From: Xylona heveae TC161
Lineage: Eukaryota; Ascomycota; Xylonomycetes; Xylonales; Xylonaceae
Length of the DNA stretch: 64,000 bases
NCBI RefSeq assembly: GCF_001619985.1
Contig: NW_017264196.1
Coordinates: 1,674,001-1,738,000, forward strand
Direction: 5' to 3'
The translations under genes and the position numbers were made by a program. Below, piece after piece: positions 44,943 to 57,722 of the stretch (its first letter is position 1; each line of letters starts with the position of its first letter). The notes under the pieces were generated by a model, which did not search any database, had not been told where the DNA came from, and was given only the letters and a program-made list of their open reading frames with translations.

Positions 44943-47151
44943 ATGAAGCGCAAGGCCGACGATACCAAAGCTCTCAATGGAGCCAATGGCGGTCCGCTGC
45001 CCAAAAAGCGCGTCATTGACGACGAGACGGCGAGGAAGAATTTCCGAAACGGACTCTTCGATGAGAAGGTCCTGCAAGATTATACCAAGCAATACGCCAA
45101 CTCATCGCCGTATGTTGTGTTCTAATTCCTCGGCTCCCCATAGAATATCCTCTTCTTTCCGGAGTCCTTATCCGTCATGACAGGACCATGTGCTAAGTAG
45201 ACGATTCAACAGATACAAGCACGGCGTCATATCCGATCTCATCCAACCTGAACTCCTCCGGCGCGTGCGCAACGAAATTCAAGAAAATGTGTCCTTTACG
45301 CCCAAAGAGACGGACATTTACAAGATCCACCAATCTGGAGATCTAGCCAACCTTGACGGTCTCGACGACTCGTCGCTCAAGCTTCTTCCCAGCCTTTTAG
45401 AGCTGCGCGAATCGCTGTATTCATCCGCTTTCCGATCCTACCTCTCGCGACTGACAGGCTCTGGCCCATTGAGTGGCCAAAAGACGGATATGGCCATCAA
45501 TGTGTACACTCCCGGGTGCCACTTGCTCTGCCATGACGACGTCATTGGCAGTCGGCGCATCAGTTACATTCTCTACCTTACAGACCCGGATCACCCATGG
45601 AAGGCCGAATGGGGTGGAGCGCTACAAATGTTCCCTACGGAGAAACATGTTGACGAGGATGGCACCGAGACTCGGACTCCTCTGCCGGACTACGATCTTA
45701 AGATCCCCCCTGCATTCAGCCAATTGAGTTTCTTCGTGGTCCAGCCCGGCCAGAGTTTCCACGATGTCGAAGAAGTGTACCCCAAGCCCGAAGGCGACGA
45801 AGAAGATGACGGCGGCCGCATCCGCATGGCAATCAGTGGATGGTTCCATATCCCCCAGGAGGGCGAGGAAGGGTTCATCCCCGGTCTGGAGCAGCAGCTT
45901 GCTGAAAAGAGCAGTCTGGTGCAATTGTCTAAGAAGGCGGATAAATTCGATTATCCCAAGGAAATCATCCGATCATATGCAGATGCAGCGCAAACCGAAA
46001 AGGCCGAGAAAGAAGCCAAGCGCCAGGCTGAAGCCGCGGACAAGGGCAAAGGAAAAGGCAAAAAGGCTCAAGCGGACGAAGACGAAGACGAAGATGACGT
46101 CGACGACGAGCTCACGGAAAAGGAACTCGACTTTCTCCTCAAGTTCCTTGCGCCCACCTATCTCACTCCCGACACTCTGGAGGAACTCTCCGAGCTTTTC
46201 GCCGAAGAGTCCTCCCTCCGACTCGATAAGTTTTTGTCCAACAAATTCTCCGCCCGTCTGCGCGAGTACATTGAGGCCGAAGAGAAGAAGACGCTTCCTG
46301 AACAGTCCAAGGATATTGAGACTCAAACGCCGTGGAAGGTCGCCCGCCCGCCGCACAAGCATCGCTTCTTGTACCAGCAGCAGGCAAAGCCCTCGGAAGG
46401 CGGCACTTCTTCTTCCGCCTCTGCCCGTTCCCCTATCAACGAGCTCCTCGAAGACCTCCTCCCTTCTCACGCCTTTAAGAAATGGCTCGGCATGGCAACT
46501 GGTCTCGAACCCGAAACCTACGGCGTCCTTGCCCGCCGCTTCCGCCGCGGCCTCGATTACACCCTCGCCACGGACTATCAGCAGGATAGAGCACGATTGG
46601 AAGTCACGCTGGACATGACGCCCACGCCGGGATGGGGAGACGACGAAGCCAGCCCGACGAATGCAGTCGAGGATGGAAAGGAGGCTCAAGGTGCGGGTGC
46701 GGGTGAAGCCGAAACCGCCGAGTCTTCCAAGGACAATGCGCCTTCCAAGAAGGAGGAGGAGGAGAACGACGACGACGACGAGAATGAGGAGAAGGATGGT
46801 GACGACGCTGCAGCACACGCACCTGAGCCCGAAATCGGCGGCTACGAAGTCTACATGGCAGGCGACGACGATGCTGCGGGCGATGACCCGGCCGTGTATC
46901 GTGCCGCAGGCGGACCTGATGGCGATGACGAAGACGATGGCGTCCTCTTCAGCCAGCCTGCCGGCTGGAATCGCCTCAGCATTGTCCTCCGAGACACGGG
47001 TGTGCTCAAGTTTGTCAAGTACGTGAGTCGTGCCGCAAGAGGAGACCGTTGGGATATCTCGGGCATGTTTAGCGTTAAGGACGAAGATGGTGATGATGAT
47101 GATGATGATGATGAGGAGGAGGACGGAGAAGAAGGTGGTGATGAGGAGTAG
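44943..47151 (+). CDS. tpa1: Prolyl 3-hydroxylase Tpa1/Ofd1 (2-oxoglutarate/Fe(II) dioxygenase)
   Basis: Two exons (44943-45109, 45213-47151; 103-nt intron) give 701 aa. The N-terminal double-stranded beta-helix carries the iron ligands HxD near 163-165 (CHDDVIGSRRISYILYL), a distal His in PGQSFHDVEEV, and the 2-oxoglutarate Arg in RIRMAISGWFHIP. The second, presumably non-catalytic Tpa1 half follows (AFKKWLGMATGLEPETYGVL; RRFRRGLDYTLATDY; VLKFVKYVSRAARGDRWDISG). Tpa1/Ofd1/OGFOD1 hydroxylate a proline of ribosomal protein uS12 and affect translation termination; in fission yeast Ofd1 controls Sre1 under low oxygen. Acidic low-complexity inserts interrupt the C-half, and the tail ends in an Asp/Glu run encoded by GAT repeats. 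It converges with threonine aldolase. Confidence 0.92.
47091..47118. repeat. GAT trinucleotide run in TPA1 coding tail
   Basis: Tandem GAT codons encode consecutive aspartates just before the C-terminal Glu/Gly stretch of Tpa1. The tract stays in frame, so length change alters only tail acidity. Confidence 0.8.
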
Positions 47152-47359
47152 AATGTGACTTTGATAGAAAAAAGTATTGAGTTGACCATAGAGCGTTGGG
47201 TTTCTTCTTTTTGTTTGCTTTCACTTTGGGAGTCTAGTGTCAATTACTCTACCCTGTTGAATCTTAATCCGGAAAAAAAGGCATCAAGGAAAATAAAAAG
47301 GATATCTTTCGAAATACATATGCACCAAACTCTGATCTATAATGTAATCTATCGCCCGT

Positions 47360-48711
47360 CTATCCATAGGATCTATAGCCCTCTTTTCCCTCTTTTCCAC
47401 CATTGACCTGCGCATCCGCTGTCGCTGTCGCTGTCGCTGTGCTTCTATCCCGCAACACAGTCCTCATGACCTCGACCAGTCTGCGCTCCGCCTCGTCTGA
47501 AATCTGATAATGCACAACCAACCTCCCGCCTCCTCGCAGCGTGAGACCGTGCTTCTCCCCCTGCGCTACCAGCTCCTCAACACTCACACCAGACTTGTCC
47601 AGATCAAGCCAGACCATATTCGTTTCCACCTTTTTGCCGGCCTCCAGCGTCCCGCCTAGCCCTTCCCAAGCCCGCGCGATGCGTTTCGCTCGCGCGTGCG
47701 TGCCTTGCAGTTTCCCGCCCTCGCCGCGCGGACCTTTGCCGAATGTCTCGTCGACGGCGACGCGGGCGGCGGCTGTCAGAATACCCGCTTGGCGGATCCC
47801 CCCGCCCATGGCCTTGCGGAACCACCGCGCCCGCTTGATGAAGTCGGCGCGCCCGACGAGCATGCTGCCTACGGGCGCGCCCAGGCCCTTGGAGAAACAG
47901 AGCGAGATGCTGTCGAACAGGCGCGTGAAGTCGTTGATTCCGGGGGTTGGGGCGGGGGGAGGGACTCCATCACGAGCGGTAGTGGCCGCCGCCTCCTGGT
48001 TGATTGCTGCGGCGGCTTCCCAGAGTCTTGCGCCATCGAGATGCAGTTTGATTCCATGCTGTCTTGCGAATGCCGAGATGCGCTGCATTTCTGCCACGGG
48101 CATGATCCCCCCTCCCAAGGTGTTCTCGAGACTGATTACTCGTGTGGGACAGGAGTGGATTTCGTCCCCTAGGACGACGTGCCGCTTGATGTCTTCCAGG
48201 GTTAGATAGGACCCGTTGGAAGGGACAATGCCCTCGAGCATAGCGCCGCTGAGAAATGCCGCGGTGCCGCATTCCCAGCGCAATATGTGTGCCCGGTGGT
48301 CGCAGAGCACGCTGTGCGGAGGCTGCGTGAGGTGGGTCCGTAATGCGAGCTGGTTGCCCATCGTCCCGGACATGACGAATAGCCCGGCCTCGTGCTCGCA
48401 GAGCTGGGCAATGGACGATTCGAGAGAGTTGGTGGTCGCGTCTTCCCGGTATACGTCGTCTTGTAAAGTGGCGCGGGAGATGGCGTGGAGCATGGACGCA
48501 GTGGGTGTGGTGAGCGTGTCGCCTGCGGATGAGAGGGAACGGGTGTAAGTTTTAGAAGCATTGGATGGAGGAAAGGAAAAAGGAAAAGGGAGAAGAAGAG
48601 GAGAAGAGAGGAAAAGTAGGTGAAGGAGTTACACATACTGCGAAAATCAAACTCGGCGGCACTGGGCTGAGCCCATGTGTTGCTCTTGTCGGGTGAGGTT
48701 ACGCTCGACAT
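47360..48711 (-). CDS. gly1: L-threonine aldolase (PLP-dependent)
   Basis: Two exons (48711-48639, 48522-47360; 116-nt intron) give 411 aa from the first in-frame ATG (MSSVTSPDKSNTW). The family start block FDFRSDTLTTPTASML spans the intron. It continues with EDATTNSLE, FVMSGTMGNQLALRTHL, VISLENTLGGGIMP, HGIKLHLDGARLWEAA and the PLP lysine in SLCFSKGLGAPVGSML (near residue 235). The enzyme cleaves threonine/allo-threonine to glycine and acetaldehyde, and yeast Gly1 is a main cytosolic glycine source. The frame stays open for about 150 codons upstream of the ATG without another ATG. The C-terminal tail has a short Thr-Ala repeat (TATATATA). Confidence 0.92.
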
Positions 48712-50707
48712 TGTGCCTTTCGTAGATGTAGTTTTGGTATCTGTTGTCCTTTGTGCTGCAGGAGATGAGGTCGAAGAAGAGGACGATGGAGATGTGGTCC
48801 CTGTGGATTGTTGTTGTGGTGTCGATGTGGTATGAATTGAGCAGCGGTGATAGGGTTCATACGAGTATGTTATTGACGTACGATAGAAACGAGACGGTGT
48901 TCTCGAGGTTTGAATCCACAAAAGAGGTGACTGAGATGAAGATGGAGACTGCTGAGGGGAATTATGCAATCGACCGTGACTCGGAATTTGTTGTTGTTGT
49001 CGTTGTTGTTTTCGTCCTCCAATCTGACCAACCCCGGAAATTACACCGCGACTCCGGAGATAAGAAGGCGGGGAATGACTGACTTTGCGCAGGAAACTAG
49101 GGGCGGACGGGATTCCTATAGGAATAAGTTCACATGTCTTTTTAGGAAATCAGTAGATAAACACAATTGACCACGTACTGCTAGATGTTATTGTGCCCAT
49201 CTCATTAAACGTTCAATTGAGAGCTCATCAAGGCGGATGATGCGCGGGGTAAGGATGTGTTGTGGGTCCGACGGCGATAAAGGGAAAAGGACACTGATAC
49301 CGATTGACCTGGTTAAGCGATAGTTAAACCTTAATTGCGACGGTTAGAGAATTGCAGCACTCCTCGGGGGAGCACATTAGCTAAATTCAAGTCGGACTAT
49401 CCGTAAACATGGCTTGGAGGTGGCGTGAAATTTCCCAGGTCGCACATCACTAGCGGGATGCTATTCATCAGAAATAAACCAAGAAAGGTCTCAGCATCAC
49501 AAAGATTATTAATACTAAACTACGGAGGGGATCCTCCACTAAAAGTACAATTCTACAGCCCAACAGTGTCAATACTGCACTGCAAATGAAAACAACAAGG
49601 CGGGATAAAGGAGATAACAGAAGAAACACCTTAAGAAATGAACATCGACAACAAAAAAGCAGAGAGAATCTTTGGAAAGCCAGAAAACAAAACGGCGATA
49701 CAGTCCAGGGAAATGCAAACCCAGTCATACCTATAGTATGGTACTGGAACGAAACGAGCATATCAAAGTTCATATACCGTTCTGCAAGAAGCAAGAAGCG
49801 CAAAATAAAAGCGTCAGAATTGAAAAACCCAATCCATTAGCTTTGACTGTATTGTCTTTTGAAATTGAAATCATATCGAGGACCTGAATAACACTCGAGC
49901 AAGAGTGGCAAACCACAATGACCACATGACGGACGAGGAGAGTATGACTTGAAAAGGTAGCGGGACGATAGATAGGCGAAAAAAAAATGCAACTCCGTTT
50001 CCTAGCCATGAAATGCAGGACTTTAGAAATACCATTAACCACAAGCAATCCATGGAATCTAGAAGACAACAAAGAAGAAGAAGGAGGAGGAGAAGAAGAA
50101 GAAGAAGAAGAAGAAGAAGAAGGTGAAGCACCATCCGGGTAATCCCAAGGCTATGAAAAACCACCCAATGAGACGAGGCAAGACGGCAAAGAAAGAAAAA
50201 CGACTAAGAAAAAAAAGCGACGAGCAGTAACATAGAGTGCGACGAGAAGAGAGGGGGAAATATTTCTCAGTCGTAGTGGGTATCTCGAGCACAAAGCACA
50301 CTTTCTTATTTTTGATTCCTCTTCTTCTTCCGACTTTCCCACATGCGCGCAACACCGCAAACCACCAGAACCCCAGCAGCAATCCACGAAATATTTGTTT
50401 CTTTCTCCATTAGAAGTATCCCATGACAAATCCTCCAAGAGACCCGCGCACGTGAAGTCCGAAATGAAGAACACCACCTCCTAAACCCGAAATGAAAACA
50501 ACCAATTCATAATGCAACTCTTTTGAAATCTAGAGCAGTGAAGGGGGAGAATCTAGCCCCTGAAGTTGATAATAAAAGTCCAATGGAGCAAGAGATGAAG
50601 CGTCATAAGCAACAGTATTGAGGAGAATCGCGACCTTATTTCCTTGGTGGGAGGAAGCTTTTGCAACATAAACTCCCAATCATATGATTGACATTAGGAA
50701 AAGTCTG
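48712..50707. other. Intergenic, 2.0 kb, between threonine aldolase and bHLH gene
   Basis: This contains the aldolase promoter, with an ATG-less open frame reaching to about 49150. The 3' region of the bHLH gene is A/G-rich with a GAA microsatellite at 50072-50122. Minus-strand hydrophobic open frames here come from the purine-rich plus strand and are not credible genes. Confidence 0.5.
50072..50122. repeat. GAA/GGA trinucleotide microsatellite
   Basis: About 51 bp of AAG/GAA units with three GGA variants, downstream of the bHLH stop codon. It is a purine-only tract on the plus strand. Confidence 0.85.
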
Positions 50708-52717
50708 TCAGAGGCGGTCGCTGCTGTACTGCACGCCTTGCATAGAGGACGACAAGTGGGGGGCATGACTCGAGGAATGACGAGCGGGTGAATTGGAGGG
50801 AGCCGGCCCGCCAAGCGGAGGCAAAACGGTACGGCCGGGCTGCGAGTTAGGATTGCCAAAGGAGGAGGAAGTTGGCTGATATGAAGGCGTAGGGGGGACG
50901 CCGAAATGGGAGATTTGTTGTTGCAAGTGCTGCACCGACTCGCGCAGACGCTCGTTTTCTAGACGAACATCCTTGAAGTGCTCTTCTGACTGGCGAAACT
51001 GAAAGAGGTACTCTTTCGACTCATGCTGAGAGCGGTCAAGAGAGGTCTCGAGTTGTTTGATATACTCCGTGGCTGTTAACAGGGCATTAATTAGTTACAA
51101 TGTCATTGGGTGAAACACATATGTTGTTGACGTTCCATACCCTTGGTCAGGATTTCCCATTTGCTAGACTTGGCGCCTTGGTGAGACGGCAGCTGAAGAC
51201 GCAGTTCTTCAAAAAGATCTTTCATCTCGCTTCGTCGCTTACGTTCGGCCAATTTATGGCTATTTCGAAGCTCTGGCGTTCGACTGTAGGGGGAAGGGGT
51301 ACCGCCATGACCACCACCAACCAGGTCGCTGACTTGACGATGCTGTAACCGATGATGATGTACGCCCGGTAGCGGCTCTGAAGGGTGGATATCAGCATCG
51401 GCTGCACAAGCCAATCTTCCCAGAAAAAAAAAATCAGGCAATAACAGACTTACCATCGTCGAATCTCCTCTGGCCGGGGGGCATGCGAGAATCGTTCGTA
51501 TAAATGCTACTGGTGATTGATGTGGCGTAGCTATCCCGTCGAGTTAAAGAAGAACGATCCCCGTCATCGCTTTCCGATGAGCGCCCGGTCACCGCCGGAT
51601 CTGGGAAGGCATACGAGAAACCCTTGGTGGGATTCTCGGCGTTCGGGTTCGCGATGCCATACTCGGCCCGGGGATTTGCACTGATTGGAGGAGCGATTCG
51701 AGTTCTCATCCGGCCCTCGCTGCCATGAGGTCCAAGCGGAGAGAGCTGCTGCTGACTTGACAGCCGAGGAATGCTGATGCCATTTCGTCCTTGGTCATTA
51801 AGGATGCCTCGTTCACGCTGCAGATTTGAGACCAGAGATGCTTGCGACGCATTGTTGCTTGTAGCGTATGGAGATGATGGGGTGATGGCGAGTTGGTTCA
51901 TGCCAGAATTGACACGGCTGTCCACGCTACTCCGACGTGATTCTTGCGGTGAAAATTCCATGCTACCTCGCTGCTGTGCATCATAAGGCTGTGTTAGAGA
52001 GGGTAAGCCTGAGTGTACCTGCTCCGAAGGCGGTCCTTGTGATGGAGATTGCTGTCGCACTGATGGAGGAACTCCGGCAGAGAGATTACCAGAGTAGGGT
52101 GATCGGTCCCCTTGACCAGAGGTGCTTCGGATGGGGGAGGGGCGTGAGTTGAGGGGTGGTAATTGGAAGCCGCTGGCGCCATTGGAAACAATTGAAGAAT
52201 CTAGCTCATTGCATGCCCAAGTCAGTAATGGTAATTCGACAGCGTAGAGTGTCTTCCAAATCATCTAAGCGCAAGGCTCCAAGTGCAAGGACAGGTCTGT
52301 ATGTCCAAGGGCAGTGAGTGGGCTTGCACGGCATATGACCAATCATCATTCGCCTGTTTTCCCCAGTGAACCACGCTTGGACCCATTGCATGGACCCCCT
52401 CGCAGCAAGCCTCAGGTGAACCGTGACCCAAAGAAGATTCATTCTTCAGGGTCACAAAATGCGGGACCTGAAACTTGTATAGGGCAATTCTTGAGCATGC
52501 AGAACTTACGTTTGCTGGGGGATTGAAGTGACCAGTTCCCAGAATCACGGCCATTTGCATCATTAGTATACGTGGGTGAATCTCCGGGGTGGCCACGAGC
52601 AGAGATGCCAGCTGTCAGGTCATTGATTCCCGGTAGCTGAGTGTGTATCTGAGGAGCCGAGTGCATCGTAACATCCAAGGAGCCGTGAGGCGGCATCCTT
52701 GCCGTAGGGTTCTCCAT
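50708..52717 (-). CDS. bHLH transcription factor, Esc1/SclR-like
   Basis: Four exons (52717-52510, 52200-51454, 51401-51141, 51072-50708) give 526 aa. The first 360 residues are Ser/Pro/Gln/Asn-rich and disordered. The bHLH lies at about 365-414: basic region and helix 1 [18 protein letters not shown], loop with [10 protein letters not shown], helix 2 [13 protein letters not shown] coiled-coil extension follows ([16 protein letters not shown], then [18 protein letters not shown]). The His/Glu/Arg basic residues predict E-box binding as a dimer. The signature resembles S. pombe Esc1 and Aspergillus SclR, regulators of sexual/sclerotial development; that role is inferred only. The last intron splits the bHLH. 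Intron 1 is long (309 nt). A predicted 5'UTR intron lies just upstream. Confidence 0.9.
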
Positions 52718-52735
52718 GATCGTGTGCTATCCAGA

Positions 52736-52837
52736 CTGTGTGCTCCGGTCAGAAACAACCCAGAAAAGAAGGCGTTGAAGGTGGATAGGGAAAGTGTGAG
52801 TGAAGAGTGAGATGAAAGCTCACCTCGCCAAACGTAC
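52736..52837 (-). other. Predicted 5'UTR intron of the bHLH gene
   Basis: On the minus strand a donor GAG|GTACGT (exon ends 52838) and an acceptor CACACAG (exon resumes 52735) flank 102 nt with a CTGAC branch point about 15 nt before the acceptor. The ATG follows 18 nt after the acceptor. It fits fungal intron rules well, but transcription is not shown. Confidence 0.5.
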
Positions 52838-54387
52838 CTCGTGATAGATATTCACCACAACCTAAAGAGTATGCTTGGCTGCGCCCTGGTTTATGTAATT
52901 GGCAAGAAAGCTTTGACAAGTTTGTTGGGCACCGTGTCAAATCCAGATGAATCAAAACGGCGAGGGAAAGAATCGGAGTCTCCGAGGGCGAGTTCAGAGG
53001 TCACAAGAGAAATTGATTTCGAGTGGTTTCCAAAGCTGTCGGTCTGGCTGTATCGAAAACAGAAGCTGCGATGGAGTTCCAATGGTTCCTCAATTGAACA
53101 AAGAAGCTTCGCTCGTGACAAGTATTCAACGTTTGGTATTATTCGGTATTATTCGATCGTGATGAGAATGCGTTCGCCGTGCAGACACAACGTGGATTGA
53201 ACAGCGTCGGTGCAGCTGGGAGAGTGATGGCGGCGTGCAACGTGGATGCGATATGTCAAGGTGCTAAACTAGACGGAGGGTAGGAGCTTCGAACAGGTAT
53301 GTACTCGATGTGGAATATTGCTGTTGGTCAGAGCTGGACCTGAACCTCACGGGTACCCCGAAAATGATGTCCACGACTGTCCGCAACGGGTGTTAGAGGA
53401 TAGACTGATGACGCTAGAGAACTCGGGTCGTGGGAGAGCACCACGAAACCCTAGGCGTTTTCTTCGCCGGCGACGGAAATAGGCAATGTCGATGTGGCCT
53501 CTTCAAAGGAGGCGAAAAGGACAGAAGATGACAATTAGGACTGCTGAAGCAGATCAGTCCCACGCCAGGCAGCCCGTGATAGGGGTGAACCACCTAAACG
53601 TGTCGCGGTCACGCCGGGTGCTTGCTGTTGTATGCGGACTCAGAGAGTGATGATGGCGGGTACGCGAAAGGAGAAGTCACAACGAGGAGGGCAGGAAAGG
53701 CAAAGCCCGTTGGAGCTGAAATCTTCCCGTCGAGCACGTTCGAGCTATGTTGGGTTTGGAATCGGGAGGCCTACGGAGCGGCGGGGTGGACCGGCCTTTG
53801 GCCCGTCGACGATCTCGAGGTTGGCCGGAAGAGGCAACGTCGCGGAGAGCGAACGAAAGAGGGTGTGAAGATGGTTTTTGGTTACCACGCTTCTATTCTC
53901 ACGGGAAAGGCAGCCTATTTTGCAAATCTCCAGTTCTCCCTGTGCAGGAAGAGATCCAATCACGCGCGCGCGCAGCGATTGTAGGAGATTGCGAGGCACC
54001 AGGGCAAGGAGACGACAGTTGTGGGGGGTGGTAGTAGAATATCAGGAACGACCTTATTTTGTTTGCTGGGCACGGGAGATCGAGAAAGGAATATTGCAGG
54101 AGGAGCGGTCGAAGAATTGGACAGAGGTTAGGGAGGGCAACGGTCGGTTCAGGCAACAAGAAGAAAATTGTATGTGTGTGGATTAATCCAACATCTTCTT
54201 GTGTTGCCAAATCTGGAAGAGGACGAGGCTTTCGCGCGCAATCGCCCAAATTGGGGGAACGCGAAATGTGAGTTGGAGGGAGTGCCAGTATATCGAGCTG
54301 GTCTGGCTGCACCAGCGTTCCGTCAGTGCCGTGAAGGCGTGTGTACAGTGATGGAAAAGGCGGATGTGGGTGGATTTCCCAGTTGGG

Positions 54388-54394
54388 GAGAGAA

Positions 54395-54428
<34 letters not shown>
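54388..54428. repeat. (GA)n microsatellite
   Basis: About 41 bp of AG dinucleotides with two AAAG interruptions. It makes the opposite strand read as a Ser-Leu repeat. Confidence 0.9.
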
Positions 54429-54430
<2 letters not shown>

Positions 54431-57400
54431 CGAGTCGAGGACACAGGGAAGGGTGGTGGGCTCGGATGGGGATGGTGAGAGGGAGTGTGTGCGTGAAAGT
54501 GAGTCTAGAGGGCCCTCCCCTTGGTGGTGGTCTTCCTCACTTTTTCCTCTGTTCTGTCCTGTCTGAAACCCCCGAACTTTTGGGGTTTAGGCAGGGCGAG
54601 GGACTTCAGTTTAGGTTCTGATCACTAACTCAACTACAAGTGCCCTCTCATTGGGCATATGCAACTTTTTTCTTTACGACTTGGAACCTTTTGTGCTTGT
54701 CCTCGACGCCCGTCTCATCTCTGGGTACCACCTCTCAATTGTGCTTTTGTTCGCCGTTGGCTGGTAAACCGGTCCAAAGAGCACCGTGGGACGCTCCTTG
54801 ATCATTGCACCCGGCACTTTACTGGAACTGGTTTCATGGACTAAACTGTTGCGAGGAGACGTGCCCGTCCAAGGGCGCTAGAAAATGGAACCCTTGGAAG
54901 CTTTTTGGGACGATTCGCGCCTGACATAGGAGAGTATTTGGCCCAAAAAGGCCAAAATGGGTCAAACGGGTCGTCCCTCGAAGTCACACGAACTCATCTG
55001 GTCGCGCGGATCGGTGGTACCCCCTTGCCTATGCATCCAGCCAACCGGTCATTTTTCTGATTTGATCGGAGTCTCATTGCTGTGAGCATGATCAACGCGA
55101 CTAAACCTTCCCGCAGGACCAGTGTCGTTGCCTACGGCGCTATTATGTTATCTAATGGATGCACACTGCAAGAACAGGAGCTGGGTGTATGGGAACGGCC
55201 ATGATTCAATCAGATGGCTATTGTATTTTGTGGGATGTAATTGGGACGATGAATGACTCGCATCTTGGTTTTTTTAATGGGCGCACAGCTTGGTGCCAAG
55301 AGAACCGTCAAGAAGAGAGAGAGAGAAAAAAAGGACGGATTCTATCATCCGGGAGCTGCCTATTATTGCCTCCACACGCCCCTCCTCCCATTGGAACCAC
55401 TGATGTCTCTCGTCTTTTTTGGCGCAAGAATTTACTGATTGTCTTTGTTTAATTTCCCATTGCGCCTAAAGGATGACGCCGTTCTGATTCATCACTGATG
55501 AAATTTCTTCTTCCCTTCATCACCGTGGAAATTCGATGCCCTTTTGACCAGTTTCTCCTTTCGGGTTGCTTTTTGTTTTTGTCTCCCCAGAAGCTTTTCG
55601 TCACTTTTCTAACTTTGCTGTCAGAAGTGATGAAGCTTGGCCTGGTTGCAAGTATATCCTTGTCATGCCAGCCTGGCCCGAACTAACCGCCGGGGAGAAG
55701 ATAGGCTTCAGGCAAGGTATATTTTTTTTTTCTGCTTGTGGGCTGGGGATCCTGTCATTGAACCGGGGGCCCGTAGCGACAACTTTTCCGTTCGCATCGC
55801 CTCGGTGGCCTTTCTCTCAATCGCACCAAACGCCGCGATTTAGCTTTCCTATACATTTGCTGTCACGTGCTTAATCTGGCTTCTTTGCTGCTGCGTCTTA
55901 TGCTTTTTTCCCTCGCGCGAGGAAATCGCTCCCTTGGTTTCCTCTTTTTTTTTTAACTGCTATTCTGGAGATCCTGCTCTTATGCCATGTGTGAGTGTGT
56001 CAGTGTGTGAGTGCGTGTGACGAGCCCCTTGTTCATGGCATCATCGCCTACAGCGACGATGTGACCGGGGTATGAGATCCGAAAATGCTCGCCACAATGA
56101 CCTCGAACCAGCTCCGCCATGCGAGGGCAGAGAGACCAATGGGCCCGCGTGCACAAAAAAGGTACAATACCGGGAAGGCACTGACGTTTTAAGAAAGGAA
56201 TGTACAAAAGAAAGTGCTGAACTGCACCGCTGATTTGACGTCGCCTCGTTTGCAAGCCCCCTCACTTTTTTTGCTCATCCATCTACGTGTTTGCTGGCTA
56301 CCTTGTCTGGGAAAGCGACGGTTTAGAGGCGGCGCTCGGCTTGGAGAGCCCTGGTTTTCGACCAGGGCGGGCCGACCATACCATGGATGCATGCCCTGGG
56401 TTCGCCGAGGACTCGTGGCGAGCGTCGGTGGCTGTTTGGTTCACGTGGGCCTCGCTGGGATTCGCGTTCAGAATCTCTTACAGGGGGGCCATGACTTGTC
56501 GGGGGGGCAGGTCCTATAACGGGGCAAATGATGATCTGCCAATGTGCAAACCCCCCTGCTTCCCTTGGTCCTAGAGTCCGATCTCCAAGGTAAAAACTGG
56601 GGCTTGAGAGTGCCAGAAAGGCACCCACGCAAAGTCTCTACCAATTCTTACGTACACAGAAGTACTGATAGAGGCAAAAAAGGCAGAGACACAACACACA
56701 AGCTACTTGCCGTCTTGCCCTGACTTGAAAGAATCCTAGAAGCAACCTAAGTTAAACACCAACGGGCGCTATTGGACCAGACCAACTTTCAACGGAGCAA
56801 CCACGGGGATCTTGTTGCGGCAGCTCGCTTGACAGCAAGCAGTATGGTGGGTGCATCCGTTTCGCCTTCGACCGAGCGGACGCTGGGCAGGTAAAAAAAA
56901 TTCGAAGGCGCGAGGGCGTCTCTTTGTTCTCCCTTTTCTCCCCAACGGCCTACTTCTCGTGGATAATTAGACGATAGGCCAGCCCCCCTCTCTTTGGGTG
57001 CGGGTGTCAGGCGTAATGGTGCGAGGTGATGTCTTTGGGGACGAGGAGATTCGCAAAGTCGCCTCTACCCGACGACCAGGTACTGCTCCTCTTTGACGCT
57101 TGACGGCCCGAGGTGGCAAAGTCACTCGAATCCCAACTTTGATCGGTTTTAGGGCAACCTCTGATTCCGGTACACGGCACCTTTGAGATACTTTCCTTTC
57201 TTCGTGATTTGTTACCCATGGAGCGGCTCACGCTTTGGACCCTGGAGAAAAGATCCATCGATGACATCGAGCTGTGCTGTCAAAGTGGGGGGGGGGAGAA
57301 TGATGAAGACTCTCTGGACCTTAACCCCTCAACATACCCCTCGTCATAATCGCCCCTTTCTTGCATGGGACAAGACGACCAGGGGGCTGCGTGCTTTCAA

Positions 57401-57690
57401 TCTGTGAAATCACTTCATGATCAATCAATGAGTTAGCAACGTGCATGTGTACGACGCCGCCGTCGTCGACTTCCGACAGTCAGGTACACGTTTGAAAATG
57501 AGAAAAAAGAAGTGCTGTCGTGCAGGTGCTGTGGCTTTCATTATGGGGAACTGACTCGACGCTGAAAAATCGTGTTCGCAAGGTCGAGGGGCCAATAATT
57601 GGGGCTGTCCTGCGACTCTCCTGATTCGTGCATCGATGCTCATTGAAATCGCGGTCGAGTGTGGCAGTCCCTTGCAGCGATCGCTTGGCG

Positions 57691-57722
57691 GAGAGAGAGA
57701 GAGAGAAAGAGAGAAAGAGAGC
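57691..57722. repeat. (GA)n microsatellite
   Basis: About 32 bp of GA dinucleotides with AAAG interruptions, similar in form to the tract at 54388. Confidence 0.9.

Noticed and set aside
45764-46618. Long Lys/Arg/Ser-rich plus-strand frame inside TPA1
   Set aside because: It is a shadow frame of the well-conserved Tpa1 coding sequence.
45973-46818. 281-codon minus-strand frame opposite TPA1
   Set aside because: It is antisense to the acidic-rich Tpa1 coding region; its Leu/Val runs are a by-product of GA-rich codons.
49468-50477. Several overlapping hydrophobic minus-strand frames resembling membrane peptides
   Set aside because: Phe/Leu/Ser runs arise from the A/G-rich plus strand, including the GAA microsatellite. 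The frames overlap in different phases and have no consistent start.
53899-54444. 181-codon minus-strand frame beginning with Ser-Leu repeats
   Set aside because: The N-terminal part is a direct reading of the (GA)n tract and the rest has no conserved pattern or splice support.
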